Below are positions 22,801 through 37,100 of a stretch of DNA of 64,000 bases, piece by piece (position 1 is the first letter of the stretch; each line of letters opens with the position of its first letter). The DNA comes from Arbacia lixula (taxonomy: Eukaryota > Echinodermata > Echinoidea > Arbacioida > Arbaciidae): the NCBI GenBank assembly GCA_963669155.1, contig OZ022583.1, positions 17,726,805 to 17,790,804 of the forward strand, in the 5' to 3' direction. A program made the translations under genes and the position numbers. The notes below the pieces were generated by a model. That model searched no databases. It was not told the origin of the DNA and was given only the letters and a program-made list of their open reading frames with translations.

Positions 22801-23971
22801 TCGACGGCCTAAAGGAATCTGCCAGTGCTGCATAGAAAAGACACGTACAAGAAAAAACGGGGAAGTTAACAAGATCGACTCAAAGGAGTATTATGCCTAC
22901 TAGATATTTTTTTTATAATGGGGGGAGGGGGCGGGGGGTCAGGTGAGGGGGGGGGGGTTAAAGGTCTTGCGATGTTCTGAAAAAGTGTGTTAATTCTCTC
23001 TTTGCTACACGATGCTCTCTGTGTTAATTGTGAATACACACATGGCCATAGAGTTAAACTATATATACAATGAATACTTTTTGTGTTAATAATACACACA
23101 AAGTCCATTGAACAACATTTATTCTGGCATACAAAGGGTTAAATGAAGGTGGGGGGGGGGCATGAAAATCAAAATCCCACAAGAGAGTCTGGGAAGAAAT
23201 GTGTATTGAAGCTAAAAACAGCCTTATTGTACATCATTAGTGAGTATTTTCTGAGTAATATCAATATCCGTAAAGAAAGTATTTTCATTTCGTCTGGAAA
23301 GACGATATGATCAAGCTAAAAACAGCCTTTCCACACATCATTACTAAGTGTTTTCTCCTACAAATCTAAATCGAATTCCAATTCTTCTTCTCCTTCTCCT
23401 TTTTCTTCTTTTACTTTTTTCCTTTTCTCCTCCCCCTTCTTCATCTTCTGTCTCCTATTTTTTCTTCTTCTCCTCCTTCACCCCCTCCTCCTTCATGTTT
23501 ACCGCCTTTTTGGGAGGGGCGTGGCTTCAGGTTCATCCACACACTGACCATTGATGTAAAACCACACCCAGCGTACCAATAGTTGTAAGGTTTCAATCCT
23601 ACGTCAGTCAATCACGTCATGGAGATACAATTCCGCCAACCTCTGATGCATATTATGTCTTCCATGTGTTTATAACGTTTGCTAAAGTCATTAATGGAGA
23701 TCTTTCTAACAAACTAACAATGTTCTTTATTCGGTTGCTCCAGGATAAATGACGATGTAATGTTTTTATAAGGCTTCGCATAATGCTAACCAACTGTGTC
23801 ATGTAGGACTAAATTTGTCATGACTGCCATCCATCTGTCCACTATTCATCTCACATGTACCTACAAAGCCTCCATCTATCCTTCAATCATTTCATTCATC
23901 TATACACTCATCCACCTATTTATATATCCATCCATCCATCATCTATTTATTTATATAGATATAGATAGATG

Positions 23972-24041
<70 letters not shown>

Positions 24042-26946
24042 TATAGTGAGATATCCATTCGTCCGTTCATCCAACCAACCACCCGTCCACCCATCCATAC
24101 ATCCATTCCCCCATCCACATTTTCTTCCTCCAATTCTTCCATCCTTCCATCCATCTTTTCCTTTATCCATCCATATATACAGCCATCCATCCGTTAATTT
24201 TGTCATCTATCCAACCATCATTCAATTCTTCCACCCATCGATCCATCCATCCCAAATTCATTAATCCATCCATCCATCAATTTACATACCCATCCATCCA
24301 CCCATCCATCTGTGCATCTATCCATCTACCCATCTATCCATCTATTGATGTATGTGTACCCATCTAGTTATCTACCCATCTATCCATCCACCGATGTATC
24401 CAGCCAGCCAGTCATTCATTTGTCCATCCATCCATCCGTCCGTCCATCCATCTACCCATCCATCCATTCATCCATCCATCCATCCATCCATCCATCCATT
24501 CACCCATCCATCCATTCATCCATCTATCCATCCATCCATCCATCCATCCATTCATCCATCCATTTATCCATCTTTCCATCCACCCATCCATCCATCCAAT
24601 CATCCATCCATTCATCCATCCATTCATCCATCCATCCACCCATCCATTCATCCATCCATCCATTCATCCATCCATCTACTCATCCATCCATCCATTCATC
24701 CTTCCATCCATCCATCCAATCATCCATCCATTCATCCATCCATCCATTCATCCATCCATCCATCCATTCATCTACACATCCATCCATTCATCCATCTACC
24801 CATCCATCCATTCATCCATCCATCCATTCATCTATCCATCCATCCATCCATCCATCCATCTATCAATCTTACCCTGTAGTCGATCACTCTATCTTCCTGG
24901 TCGTGTTCGAGGTATGGAGCAGTCACGTGGAAGGCGCCCTCTAACAGAGACTTATTCTTGACCCAGAGAGCGGAGCAGTCGAAATTCACTCGCAGGAATT
25001 TGTGAGGGTTGAAGTTAAAGGAATCTGCATACTACGTCATGATGTAGATATGAAAAAAGAATTAGACACGTTTAGCGAAATAATTAGACACACATTGTGA
25101 AGGCTATTATATGTTAGACCTTCTCTCTGATAGGTAGGCTATACTGTACTTGTCCATTTATAAACCTTGATTGCCTTGCCTAAATAATGTTGAGGGTCGA
25201 GAGCACGCATGGAGCTCTATAGAACTTTATTTAGCGCTAAGAAAACACCTCGCTTCGCCCTCTACGGCCGCCCTTCCTAGTTGTGTTCTCGCGATTATGT
25301 GCACATAATCCTTCGTGTGCCAGACAGGCTGATGTCCTATGGGAAGTGTATGTGTTGTATGTGCAAGAATACTTAAATGGTGCATGATGAGTGAATGCTT
25401 TGGCAACGTTGATAAACGCATATTACATACAACTGCATTGTGGCTTAAGATGAGCTTTTAAAAAAACCGAAATGAGAACATTATCCAAAAGGCATATTCA
25501 CTAACTTTATTATTAGAGACGTATGTTTTCATCAATGTGAAGCCCAAAGCATAGCCCTGAAGTCGAACATTCCCAGTTGCGTTTTTCTGCTTGAAAAAGA
25601 CATTTCATCGAGAGATATCGAACCTCGATGAAACTACCAATTTCTGTAAACACCCTAGGATTAAGTGATGTGCAAGATATGAGCATGCAAACTATCAGCA
25701 TATCCAGATTTTAACAACAAAATTGCGCTCTGAATCTAAAACCCCTTAGTGAATTCGACGTTCCTTAATGTGGTTATTATCATCTTGTCCGGTTTGCAGG
25801 AATCTTCACCACTCAATGAAGTGCTTTTTCTTACCTCTACTCCGTCTAAAAGGGGCCTGAACTCTGGACAGATGCATGCACTCCCTGCGTAGGCCGCGTC
25901 GATGTGAAACCACAAGCCTTCCATCTCACCTGCAAGACGTATAAAAAGTATGTGTTCTCAGTTCTCCATACAGCATGAGGAAAAACCGTCCCATCATACA
26001 CCGCGTGCGACCACATTCGAATTTTGTTTGCAGTTCTATCTGCTTCCGGGCTAATGTACTAGTGTACGAGACTGGAAGCGGACACGACTGTGGAAAATAA
26101 TATGTCGATGTCGCGGCGCAATGCATTATGGGACGACTGTGTATATTATACAAATATACCAAGCTGTGAGATTGTATAGTGCAGAATGGAGAATTGTAAC
26201 CACAATGAGGATAGCCAATGAGCTCTGTGTATTGCACCTATTGTCATTATATAGTTTTAAATATCAATCGAAAATCAGTGCAACATAGTCATGATGCCAA
26301 CAATTAGTTCAAGTCCATCGTAGTTCATGACCAAATCAATTACACGAACTTAAAGCACAGTTAACTCTTAAGGCGCCATGGGGCTGTTTGGCTCAGGTGA
26401 TGCACATAGATCCCATACAGCAGCACGATTGTCTGACGCATATAAAAAATTATTAAAATGATAGATGACATTTATGAGTAGAGGATATCTGTGTTAAATC
26501 GTAAATAACTAACCAAAACACGCAGTGAATCAAATTCATGAGATCTAGAGTATTACCTTGCGTACGTAGAATGAATATGCCTAATGTTTACTTACATATC
26601 GGACCCAGCTCCTTCAGGTTATCAAACGCACATGACGTAGTGGTTCCAACAGTCCCACAGAGCTGGCAAAATACGAGATGATAGTGAAAAGTGTAAAGTA
26701 CAGGGAGCAGGAATGTATGTGTGTGTGTATGTATGTGTGTATGTGTGTGCGTGTGTGTGTGTGTGTGTACGTGTGTATATATGTGTGTATACGTGTATGT
26801 ACGTGTGTGTTTGTGTGTGTGTGTATATATGTGTGTATATGTGTATGTACCGCAATACCAAGTGGAATTGCGGTTTATTTTTTGTCATGTATAATTTGAA
26901 TGGAATTGAATAAAAATTTCTGAAAAAAAAAATGTACGTGTGTGTT

Positions 26947-26988
<42 letters not shown>

Positions 26989-29900
26989 CATACCAGCTCC
27001 CCCTTTATTTTCCCTCTTTAATATCTTATAACTGCTAAGAGGGGAGTTATATTGAATTAAGAATTTGGATCGTCAAACAAAAATAAAAGAAGAGTTACCT
27101 TAAATTGGTCCTGCATGGCATATACTTTTATTTTGATGATTCAAAGGTTATAAAACAGGAACGCGAGCAGGGATGTGTGATAATGAGAGTGTGTGTGGGT
27201 GTATAGGTACACTTGGTTTAGGGTAGTTTTAGTCAGGTACATGGGATGGGCGTGGGGGGGGGGGTGATGGGCAAGAATAAAATACATTTTGTTAAACTGA
27301 TTTAATTCTTCTTTTTATTTTTTGCCTTGGAACGATTGTATAACATTAGGTATGTTGATTTGTTTTCAATTGATTAATCATTGCATTGATTCCCATTGCT
27401 TTTGTATACTTCAATTGAAGGGTATGATTAATGTGATAATTGTGTTTGAATGAAATATAAAAAAAATGATTACTAACAAAAAGAAAAGTGTGTGTCTGCG
27501 GCGGGAAGAGGGGGGGGGGTTGTATGCCACTAGTGCGTTTTTGCACAAGTAATACACGTAAAATCCATAAATATCTGCCTGAATCTGGATTAATGATATG
27601 ACTATAGGTCGACATGAAGTAGTGTGTATAGCGAGGGAAATTACGAGGGAAGCTACATCAATCGACATACGATAAATATACAGATAAACAAAGGTAAACA
27701 ACAAATAAAAGGTAGTTAGAGCGTGACAAAGACGTGAGGAAACGAATACCTGACAATGGAAACGTTCTCTTTACACAATCAGATTTACCGGCGTACTGAG
27801 ATAGCTCCACCTACGACGAGAAGTATTGCTACTCACTTGTCAAATGTCTGAGGAAGCTAACAGATCCAGTCAGCAAAAGCTTTCCTCAGGAGGTAAATCT
27901 CCTCATTGTGTAACGAGGACATTTTCATTGTCTCTTTTTTTAAACAATCAGATGAAACTCTGAGGTGATCCAATAGTTGACTAGTTTCATATCTTACGAA
28001 GATAGGTATCCTGCCCTTCTTCTTGTCTTCCTCTACGGCTTCTCGCAGCACGTCTCCCCGCAGCGCGCCCCGGTCATCAGTCTCCAGCTGCCGTATGCGA
28101 ACACTGGCTATCAGGCCTGCCCGCTCGACTGAACAGTGGCTCTTCATCAGAAAATAAAGGTTGTTGAATAAAAGAGGGGATTTGTTAGTATTTAATGGGG
28201 TGGATTCTTCTGTTCTATCCATGTTGATATTGTCTAGCTCTTCTTGTGTTTGTCCTTTTCTTTTCATGTTCTTGACCCTCCTCTCATTAGCCTAGCTCTG
28301 CTTCTTCTCCTTCACCTCCGTCTTCTTCTCATTCTTTTCATTGTTTTTGCCCTCCTCATATTTTTCTTCACCGCTTGCTTTCATCCCATCTTAAGTTCGC
28401 CCAGTTCCCTTAACTCTACATGTGCCATATCAGTATTTGTTTAACCAGTAGTGCACACAAATCATGTTTTTCTAGCAGAGGAAGGTTAATGTTGATCTTT
28501 TTCGTGTATCTCAGTCGTGTTTCTCTTTGTTTTCTCTTTACCTTGTGCTTGCGTTTTGGCAATTAATAATACACAGTAATCCCATAGAATATGATTTGTT
28601 TCTGGTACTCCAATGGTGAAATATTGAGTAAACGTCTACCTGACTCGATGTGTAGGCTACGAGCTTGGACATGATGTCATACTGGTCCAAGGAGGGGTCT
28701 TCTGCTTGCCTCGTTCTGATGGCGTTCATCTTGGCCGCCAAGAGAGCCACCAGGGTCGCCTCGCTGGCCGTACCCTGGAGAGCGAGGGAGTCAGAAGGGG
28801 GAGGGAGAGGGTGGGGGTGGCGGGGAGAAAAGAGAAGAGACGTGTGGGTGAAAGAGAGATATTATAAGAAGTGACGTTGAAACCATTTACACACCTACCT
28901 TTCCATTCTTAACTTTCCTTTGCGTTAATAGTTACTTCCCTCGACTAACTATGGTCCCAATAACAACATTGCTTAGCAAGTTGATGAACTGATGTATATC
29001 TAGAAGGGCCTATGTGAAATGGCCTTGAATATGGCCCGATGCTCCCCCCCCCAAAAAAAAAAAAAAAAAAAAAAAAAAATGGTTGAAATATAATACATGC
29101 TACCATGCTACATGCTACAATATTTCACAAAGATGCATATATTCACAAAATAAAACATCCTAATCGGTGATATACAAGGAAGGAAACAATTTTGAATTTT
29201 ATCAAAATCTTTTTTTTTCAGTTAAGTTCAGTTTATTCAAATCCATCATTAAAACATACCAAACAGACAAAAGGTAAAGTAAAAATATTTACATGCACGA
29301 TATGTCTTCATAGATACATCGGCGCAGAATAAAACTACATATTGTCAATAAAATTAGGAAGCTAATACAAGGAGGGTCTTGTCTAGTAAGCCTCCTTGAT
29401 TAATAAATAAATCAATACACCGACACTATTTTCATTTAAACAGGCAAATAGTAGTAAGATAGTAAGACATTAAACATTTACTATAATGTAATTCAGAACT
29501 CAAAATCTGTACCTGGATTACACCGCCGCCTTTGCTTCCTCCGCCAAAGAGGAACTTTTCTGGCAGCTTCAGCATCCGACCCAGCCAATTCATCATCGCC
29601 ATCTCCAGCTCGGTACAGGCCGGGCTCGATACCTGAACGATAGCATGGAGTGAAATGAGAAATGGGAGAAGAAGGGGAGGAAAGGGGAAGAATAGAGGGA
29701 GTGAGGTAAGGTAGGGGGGAAAGGGGAGTGTGGGATTTATGTACAATGGTAGAAAAAAACAAGAAGAAGAGAGTTGGGTGATAGAGGAGCAGGTTAGAGT
29801 TAGAATCGCATGCAGGACGAGGGAATTTAGAGGGAGTCGGGTAAGGAAAAGGAGTAAAGGGGAGGGGAATGACACACAGAATGGAAGAAAAATAAGAAGA

Positions 29901-30925
29901 AGAGAGGGGAAAGATAGATAATGGGATAGGGTAACAATGGGATGAAGGGAGAAGGGAGGGGGAAGGGCGATGAAGGGGCAATGACAGGATAGTGAGTAAG
30001 GGAAGAGAGACGGGCATGGAGGAAGCATGCTGAGCAATCGTATCGATGGAGGGCAGATCTAGAGAGCTGATATAGGGAGAACTCGATCACGTGACATAAG
30101 ATTCCTCGTAAACCTAGTATACTGGAAGTAACATATCAATATCCCCAAGCTAAGGTTAACTCTGTTCTCTTTCCCTCTCCCTCTTTCTCTCACTCTATAC
30201 TGTATGTCTCTTCATGAGGTTTAACTTACATCCGCACACATTTACAGAGGTATCGCTTCGAGCTTTTATTACCTTATCATCCAGTTTTTAATTCTGCATT
30301 CACATGTGCGCCCCCAAAACTCCGACTGGTCTGGAGTAAAATGCGCACGACAACAAAGGCTCGTAACAGTTGTTTTTAGACAATGAGAGCACTACATTAT
30401 GTAAATTAAAGCGATAGTCTACCCTGAGGTTAGGCTGGTTCTAATAAAAGCAGAAACATGAAAAACCAGGTTAGTGAAGGATTGACGAAAATCCGTCAAA
30501 GGATAATTTTTTGACGTCACGTGCGAGGTGCTCTCCCATAATTAAGTTGTGTGCTGCATGATCTTATAAATCGATTTTATCGAGTTTCCTTCACGTGTCT
30601 TCTTTCATTAAAACCAACTTAAGTTCAGGGTGGATTTTTCTTTGAAATCTTTCAAATGATCACGGGTCACATAGTCTTGACCACTTCTATCTACACTGAT
30701 GACTGATACACACCCATGTGAATCCGATACAGGCTATTGCGTCAGACACCATGTCCCCAAGAATGGCGGCGAACGAGTTGGCGGTCGGGAAGTATGCGTG
30801 GAAGTTAGGGTGGTGCCAGTGTGTTACCTGTGGAAAGATTCGGGGGAGGGGAGGAGAGAGGGGTGTGAGAGACAGGGAGACAGAGACAGACAGAGACAAA
30901 TAGAGAGGGGAGAGAGAGAGAGGGA

Positions 30926-30959
<34 letters not shown>

Positions 30960-31063
30960 AAGAGAGAGGAAGTGAGAGAGAAAGAGAGAGAGAGAAAGAA
31001 AAGAAAAAAAAACAGAAAGAAAGAGGGGCAGACGAAATAGAAAGACACAGGGAAGAGAGGAGA

Positions 31064-31134
<71 letters not shown>

Positions 31135-34100
31135 GGTGGGGGGGGGCGGGGGGTCAGAGAGGACAGAAATGGGATGAAGGAGAGAAAGAGGGAGTGGGAT
31201 GGGGAGAAGACAGGGAAGGGAGAAGGAGGCGGGGAGATAGCCAGTGGTAGGAGATGAGACAGAGGGGAGGGAGACAAACAGGTGGGGGGAGAAGGAGGAG
31301 TTATGCTTTAATAATTGTATATGCAAATATAAAGAACATTACCCTCCTACGTTGCTATTTTCTATTCAATGCAACCCGTTACCATAGTTGCTCACATAGC
31401 CCCGTCGCCCTGGCTTCCTCTATAGACAGGGATAGGTAACTTGGCGGTGTTTTATGCGGAATGACTGCGGAAACCAGCGGTTTGCTGTGGACATGGTGGA
31501 GAGGGGACTGTCTAAAACGGCCTGGAACAGTAAGCATGGTAAGTACATTTTAAACACGTTTGACCGTTATGAAAGCGGATGCATCCGAGATTGAGTTCAC
31601 AATCATAAATGCAACGCCATGAATCCTCAGCCATCATCAATGTCCCCAGTTTCACACTGGATGTCCCTTGCAATATAGTTCATCTAGTTCAGAGGTCTCC
31701 TTCCCCTGTTAGGGCATGGGAGTCTCATGCAGATCACATCTGAGATTACTTGGTCTTTGGCTCTAAAGTAGTGACCAGCGAATCTCGTTCGGTGATGAGC
31801 AACATAGAGAACGGCGGTATGTTTCCGTATATGTCTGGCTTTGTTTTGTGCTCCCTCCAACTAATGTTTTGTACTCTCATGAGTAACCGAGTGTATGTCC
31901 CATCGAACCGGTCCTGTAGTGCCTTCTTTATGGTCCGTGTTTCTAAACCATAAAAATTGATGCTCTCGACGCAGGCCTTATAAAAAAATTAACTTTTGTA
32001 GATCTTAATTGAAATTTGACACGGCCAAATATGGTGTTTTTTATTGCATGCATTCCATCCTTGACGTTTGCGTGGCATGAAGTCTTTCTTCAAGTTCTTG
32101 GAGTCTACAACATAAGATCCTAGATCATCGACTTCCTTGATCTGTAGGGCTTCCCTCTAGATGATTGGAGGATGATCAGCCTCTCCGTTTACTGTCATGT
32201 ACTCCTTTTTCTTTGGGTTGAGAAACAGACCAACCTTGACCGAAGCATTCTCTACGGACGAAAGCAAGTCTTGTGCATACCGAATATAGTTTGCTATTAA
32301 AGATTGTCCGTCCCTTTTGCAAGCTTAAAATTTGAAATCACCTATCACGATCGTAAATCGAAGAAAGTGTAATTCAATACCATTTCTAAGAATATAGCAT
32401 GTTGAAGCTTTCTGTGTATGTAAAAATTTCAGCCGTTAAATTTCAAACCGACTTTTTTCGTACTACGAAAAAAGTATTAGTCTTTGTTACAGTATCTATT
32501 TGGTTATTATGCATGTGTGAAATCCTAATTGTATGAGTAATTACCAAACCTCGGAAATGATTCCTTCTATAGAACATTTTTTTTTCATAATGCGTTTTAT
32601 AATTTAATAAACAGATTAATCAATAAAGCAGATATTTCAACACAAACTGCTAAGAGCCTGAGGTAAAGACTATTAATCAAACGTTGTTTACGTGCATTAT
32701 TTGAATTTTAGGCTACGTATCAGTTTCAAATTATGAATATACAGCTTGCTAACACTTCTCTATATGTTTTGCCAATGTTTTGATGTTTTTGTGGTGATCT
32801 GAAAAAGGGACGGGCTGTCTTTAAGGCAATGCCATCTGCGTCGTCAAGATCTGCCAAATAATTGTCCTTGTCGCTGTTAGTTTTATCTCGTATGACATCT
32901 AGTCCTTTTTCTTACATGTTCCCTACAGACTGAAGTATAATATAATCCACGACTATGACAAAGAGATAGGGTGCAAGCGTATCTCCTTGCAGTATCCCTG
33001 ATGTCTGACATTCCTTCGTGCTTTGTACAAAGCTTGTTGAGTGGTTATACATAATGGAAATTTATTGTATTATTTAAGAAGGTACGTCACAGTTAAAAAG
33101 GATTTAAAACATGACCTTTCTATTGACACTCTCAAAAGCCTGGGAGTCTATGTAATTAGCTAAGATAGGGCATCGTGGAATCTAATCTGTTCCTTGTAGT
33201 CAAGTACAGACCTCTGAACATGTCTGTTCCCACTGTGCTATGACAAGATCTCCATGTTCACTAATCCACACTGCTGATCCCCAACAGATAAAATACTTCA
33301 CCAACTGCCGTTCTTGACTGATTTAGTTGACATCCGAGATAATACAATGTACTTAACAAATACACTGTTGGTCATAAAGGTGGAATACTTTTTTTCACCA
33401 AATTTTCACAGCGTAATTATTACCACATGATTTGAATATGGCATTTATGGTGCATGATAACAACTTTACTTTATTATTCTGCCTTTTACACACGTTTGAC
33501 AGTGATATTTTACAAGTTTATGTCCTAAGCGATGGATGTCATGAGCACAGAACAACAATGACGACAATATACAGTAAATTAAAGGATCATGAGATATTTA
33601 TTTTCAATCTCTCTCAGTTTTCCAGATGACTTCTTTTTTGTGATTTCATGGACAAATTTGCATCAAACTTGAGTCATTGTTCTTACTCAGTCACTAGTAT
33701 CGGGTATGTCCACCCCTGGCACGAACCAGCGCATGCAGACGTCGTGGCATGCTGTCCACTAGCTTGTTGATGACGTCAACAGGCATAGCGTCCCATTCTT
33801 CCCTCAGAGCATCTGCCAACTCCTGCAGATTTTGAGGAATGACCTCTCTGTCGTTGATGGCTCGGCCTAGGGCATCCCATGCATGCTCTATGGGGTTCAT
33901 ATCCGGCGAACAAGCTGGCCATGGCAACTGTACGACGCCCTCTGCCTCCAGGAATTCCCTTACTGCAGCGGCCCTGTGCGGTCTAGCGTTGTCATCCTGC
34001 AGTCGGAAATTGTGCCCATACACTCGTCTTGCATATGGAAGACAGTGGAACTCCAAGATATCCCTGTAGGCGGCGGCGTTGACGTTTCCGTCCGGAACCA

Positions 34101-37100
34101 CCAGTGGCGTTTTCCCTCCATAATGGATGCCGGCCCATATCATCACTGAGCCGCCTCCGCCTTGAGTCGTCTCGTGGATACATTCATCGCGAAGGTTTTC
34201 CCCGGCTAATCGACGAACTCGTTGTCTCCCATCCTTTCGGTCAAGGATGAACCGGCTCTCGTCCGTGAAGACCACATGTTGCCAATGTCCTGGATGAAGC
34301 CTTCTGTGCTCCCTAGCCCAAAGAAGACGAGCTACTCTGTGGCGAACAGACAGGCGTGGACATTTGGTCAACCGTCGTGCTCGGTAACCATGTTGGAGCA
34401 ATCTGCGATTAACGGTTGACCGGGAAACGTTGATCCCATGATATCTCCTCCACAAGCGACGAAGACGGCTCGTGGGCAATTTCCGGTTTCTGCGGCTGAA
34501 ATTCAACAGTTGGCGATCATCTCTTCTTGTGGTCAATCTGGGACGTCCTGGAGATTTCCGTGGCCGCACATTCCCCGCCTCACGTTGACGTTTCAGGATC
34601 TTAGAGACTGCACTCTGTGATATCCCTAGGACTTCTGCGATATCAGTCTGCTTGTAGCCCTCCTGTCGCAGTGCTACCACTCTTTCGCGTATTGCTGTTG
34701 CCGTTGGACCAGGCATAGTCCAGGGAACGTCTCTACCGATTTTTATTTCAAACGGTACAAGGAACTCGAAAAAATGCAACCTTCTTATACACAGTGCTAA
34801 ATCAGGGAAAGGGACAGAATATCATATGCATATATAGGCTTTTATAGTCTACAACAAAAGAATTTATTACGTAATCCAAATTTCTCATGTTATAATGTCA
34901 CCTGTGTAATGGGGAAACATTATGTAATCACTCAATTACCATTTTGTCTACGCGTAGCCTTTCAAATACCAACGAAACTGTCGATTTTTATTCAAAAATA
35001 TTTTATTCCACCTTTATGACCAACAGTGTATGTTTAGATCAGCAATTTTATGAGATTCACGCTTCGGGCGGGAGCACACACGATTTATTCAATTGAAAAG
35101 GAGCGGAACAACTGATGCCATAGGTCGAAAGGGTGGACCTTGGATATCATAACAATCACCATAAATGTGATCTAACTAATTTGAAATTGATTAGGAACAT
35201 CATGCATGGTACCATTATAACAAAGGTGCTGAGTTATCAAACTTGATTAGTGTACTTCTAATTGCCTAGTATATGAATAACATCATTATTGCGTGTGTTT
35301 GGCGATGGCAGCTTCTGTGGGCGACGTAAACGACGACTTAGCCTCGTACCCTGAGATATCCTGATCAAAATACTATGAATGAGTCATGACTGAATCGTTT
35401 CGCAGTCATTACGGGTTTTATCTTAATTCTTTTATTTTTATCATTTTCAAATGATTCCATGCATTGATTATGAAAGCAAACAATAATCGGAAGTGTAGCC
35501 ATGGTCCCGTAATCTATACCACTACATGTACTACGACTAACATGGCACCCCACAGTGATCCATACTTAGTGTGATCGGAGAATGTCAAACGGATAAAAAT
35601 ATAATTACAACTTCACCTAGAAAAGCCAAAAGTACATTGCAACTTTGAAAGCAATCTGTCGAATGCATCATTTTGACACGGTTTACCTGGTTTACACCAG
35701 AACCAGCAAAACGTGAAAAATGATAATCACGTGGCGCTTTTGCAGACGACACCGTAATCTGGTGTAAGTCCTAATTATTTGGCGTCGCTAGAGAACCTCC
35801 ATCACCAGAAAAAAAAAAACAGAAATCGATACAACATAAGGTCAAGAGATATCAATTTCTTTAGAAACAGGTTTTAGTCATTTCACCCATTACTTTCTGT
35901 GTAATAATCTTGGGGATATTTAATGAGATTTTAATTTTTGGAGTTATTTGGATCTAAACGTTGCACATGTATATCAGATAATCAATTTAGAACACAACAA
36001 TGGTCATTGTGCATCACGCATGTCAACCAACGACTTCTTTTCTGCCAGAAGCATCATGCATTATTAATGACACTCTGTGATGGCAGTTGCTAGCGGATTG
36101 ACAGGTGCAACACAGCCAGTCGGCAGGCCCCACTGAACTAGAAAGATTTAATTCAATGGCAGGCCCCAGAAAATACGTTTATTTTATTTTCAGCTCGGTA
36201 GTCGTGACCTTCACTTGACCTCTCAAAGGTCTCCTTTTCAAACTGCGATATCTCCATGAATAAACCATATTTTCATACGCTGTCTTTTTGCAACTGTATG
36301 TTGGAGGTAGACATTTACCAAGTGTGAAAAAACATTTAATTAAAACAGGCAGAAAAATATTGCAAATTGGAAATAAATATGTGGTTCTAAATAAAAAAAA
36401 ATGAAAATAAACTCTATATTTCAATGTCAATCGTTTTTGAGCCCCAACACTTATAGATCATCTGAAGCGGAATCTATTGTACTTTTTGAAGGTACCAGTA
36501 TTTTTCAACCTCTCCTTGTAGAAGGGTCAGGATCCAGCAAAATATCAACCATGTTCAAATCCAAAATGCGTGGGACATGGCGAATTTGTGAACGATCCTA
36601 ACCAGCCAATCATAGTCCGCGATAATAGCGTCACGCCACCAGCGATTCACGATGAGCTAAGCCATCAATCTATTAAGGAGTAGAAACTCGAGCATAATAC
36701 ATTCAAACATCTGTATGGGTTCTAAAGCGTGCTCATGAATGTCAAAAGAATTCCATAATCATGACAATGCTTTGATGTTCCATGTGCCGAGCCGACATTT
36801 AGCTGATGTCAACTTGAAAAGAAATTTCTTTAATTTCCCATTTGTCTGTAGATGTTTTGTTTTTGACAGATTCGTTTGCAAACTATAAGGAAGTTAACGG
36901 CAGATAATGACAGATCCTAATACTCTGCTTTTGTTTCGAAAAGTATTGAGGAATCATTAAAAATCGGACATATAAGCTATTTGTATTAATTACAAAATTG
37001 ACCAATTGCTTCACTTTCCGACAACTTGTGCATTTGGGAGATTCAACCACCCTCAAAATGATATATTAAGCTGTGCGTTATCATTTACGGCGTTTATGTG

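Noticed and set aside
24312-24944. Long ORFs of PSIHPSIH or MDGWMDGW type
   Set aside because: They are translations of the (ATCC)n array, open in several frames on both strands.
29432-30090. Long Pro/Ser/Leu ORFs on the minus strand
   Set aside because: Pyrimidine-rich intron 2 sequence leading to the exon 3 acceptor; only 29513-29632 is coding.
30687-31326. ORFs rich in Ser/Leu and His/Thr over the exon 2 region
   Set aside because: Only 30714-30827 matches the decarboxylase; the remainder reads through CT and AC repeats.
34717-34779. Upstream Met (34779) as transposase start
   Set aside because: The extra 21 residues have no Tc1 similarity; [13 protein letters not shown] at 34716 fits family N-termini better.
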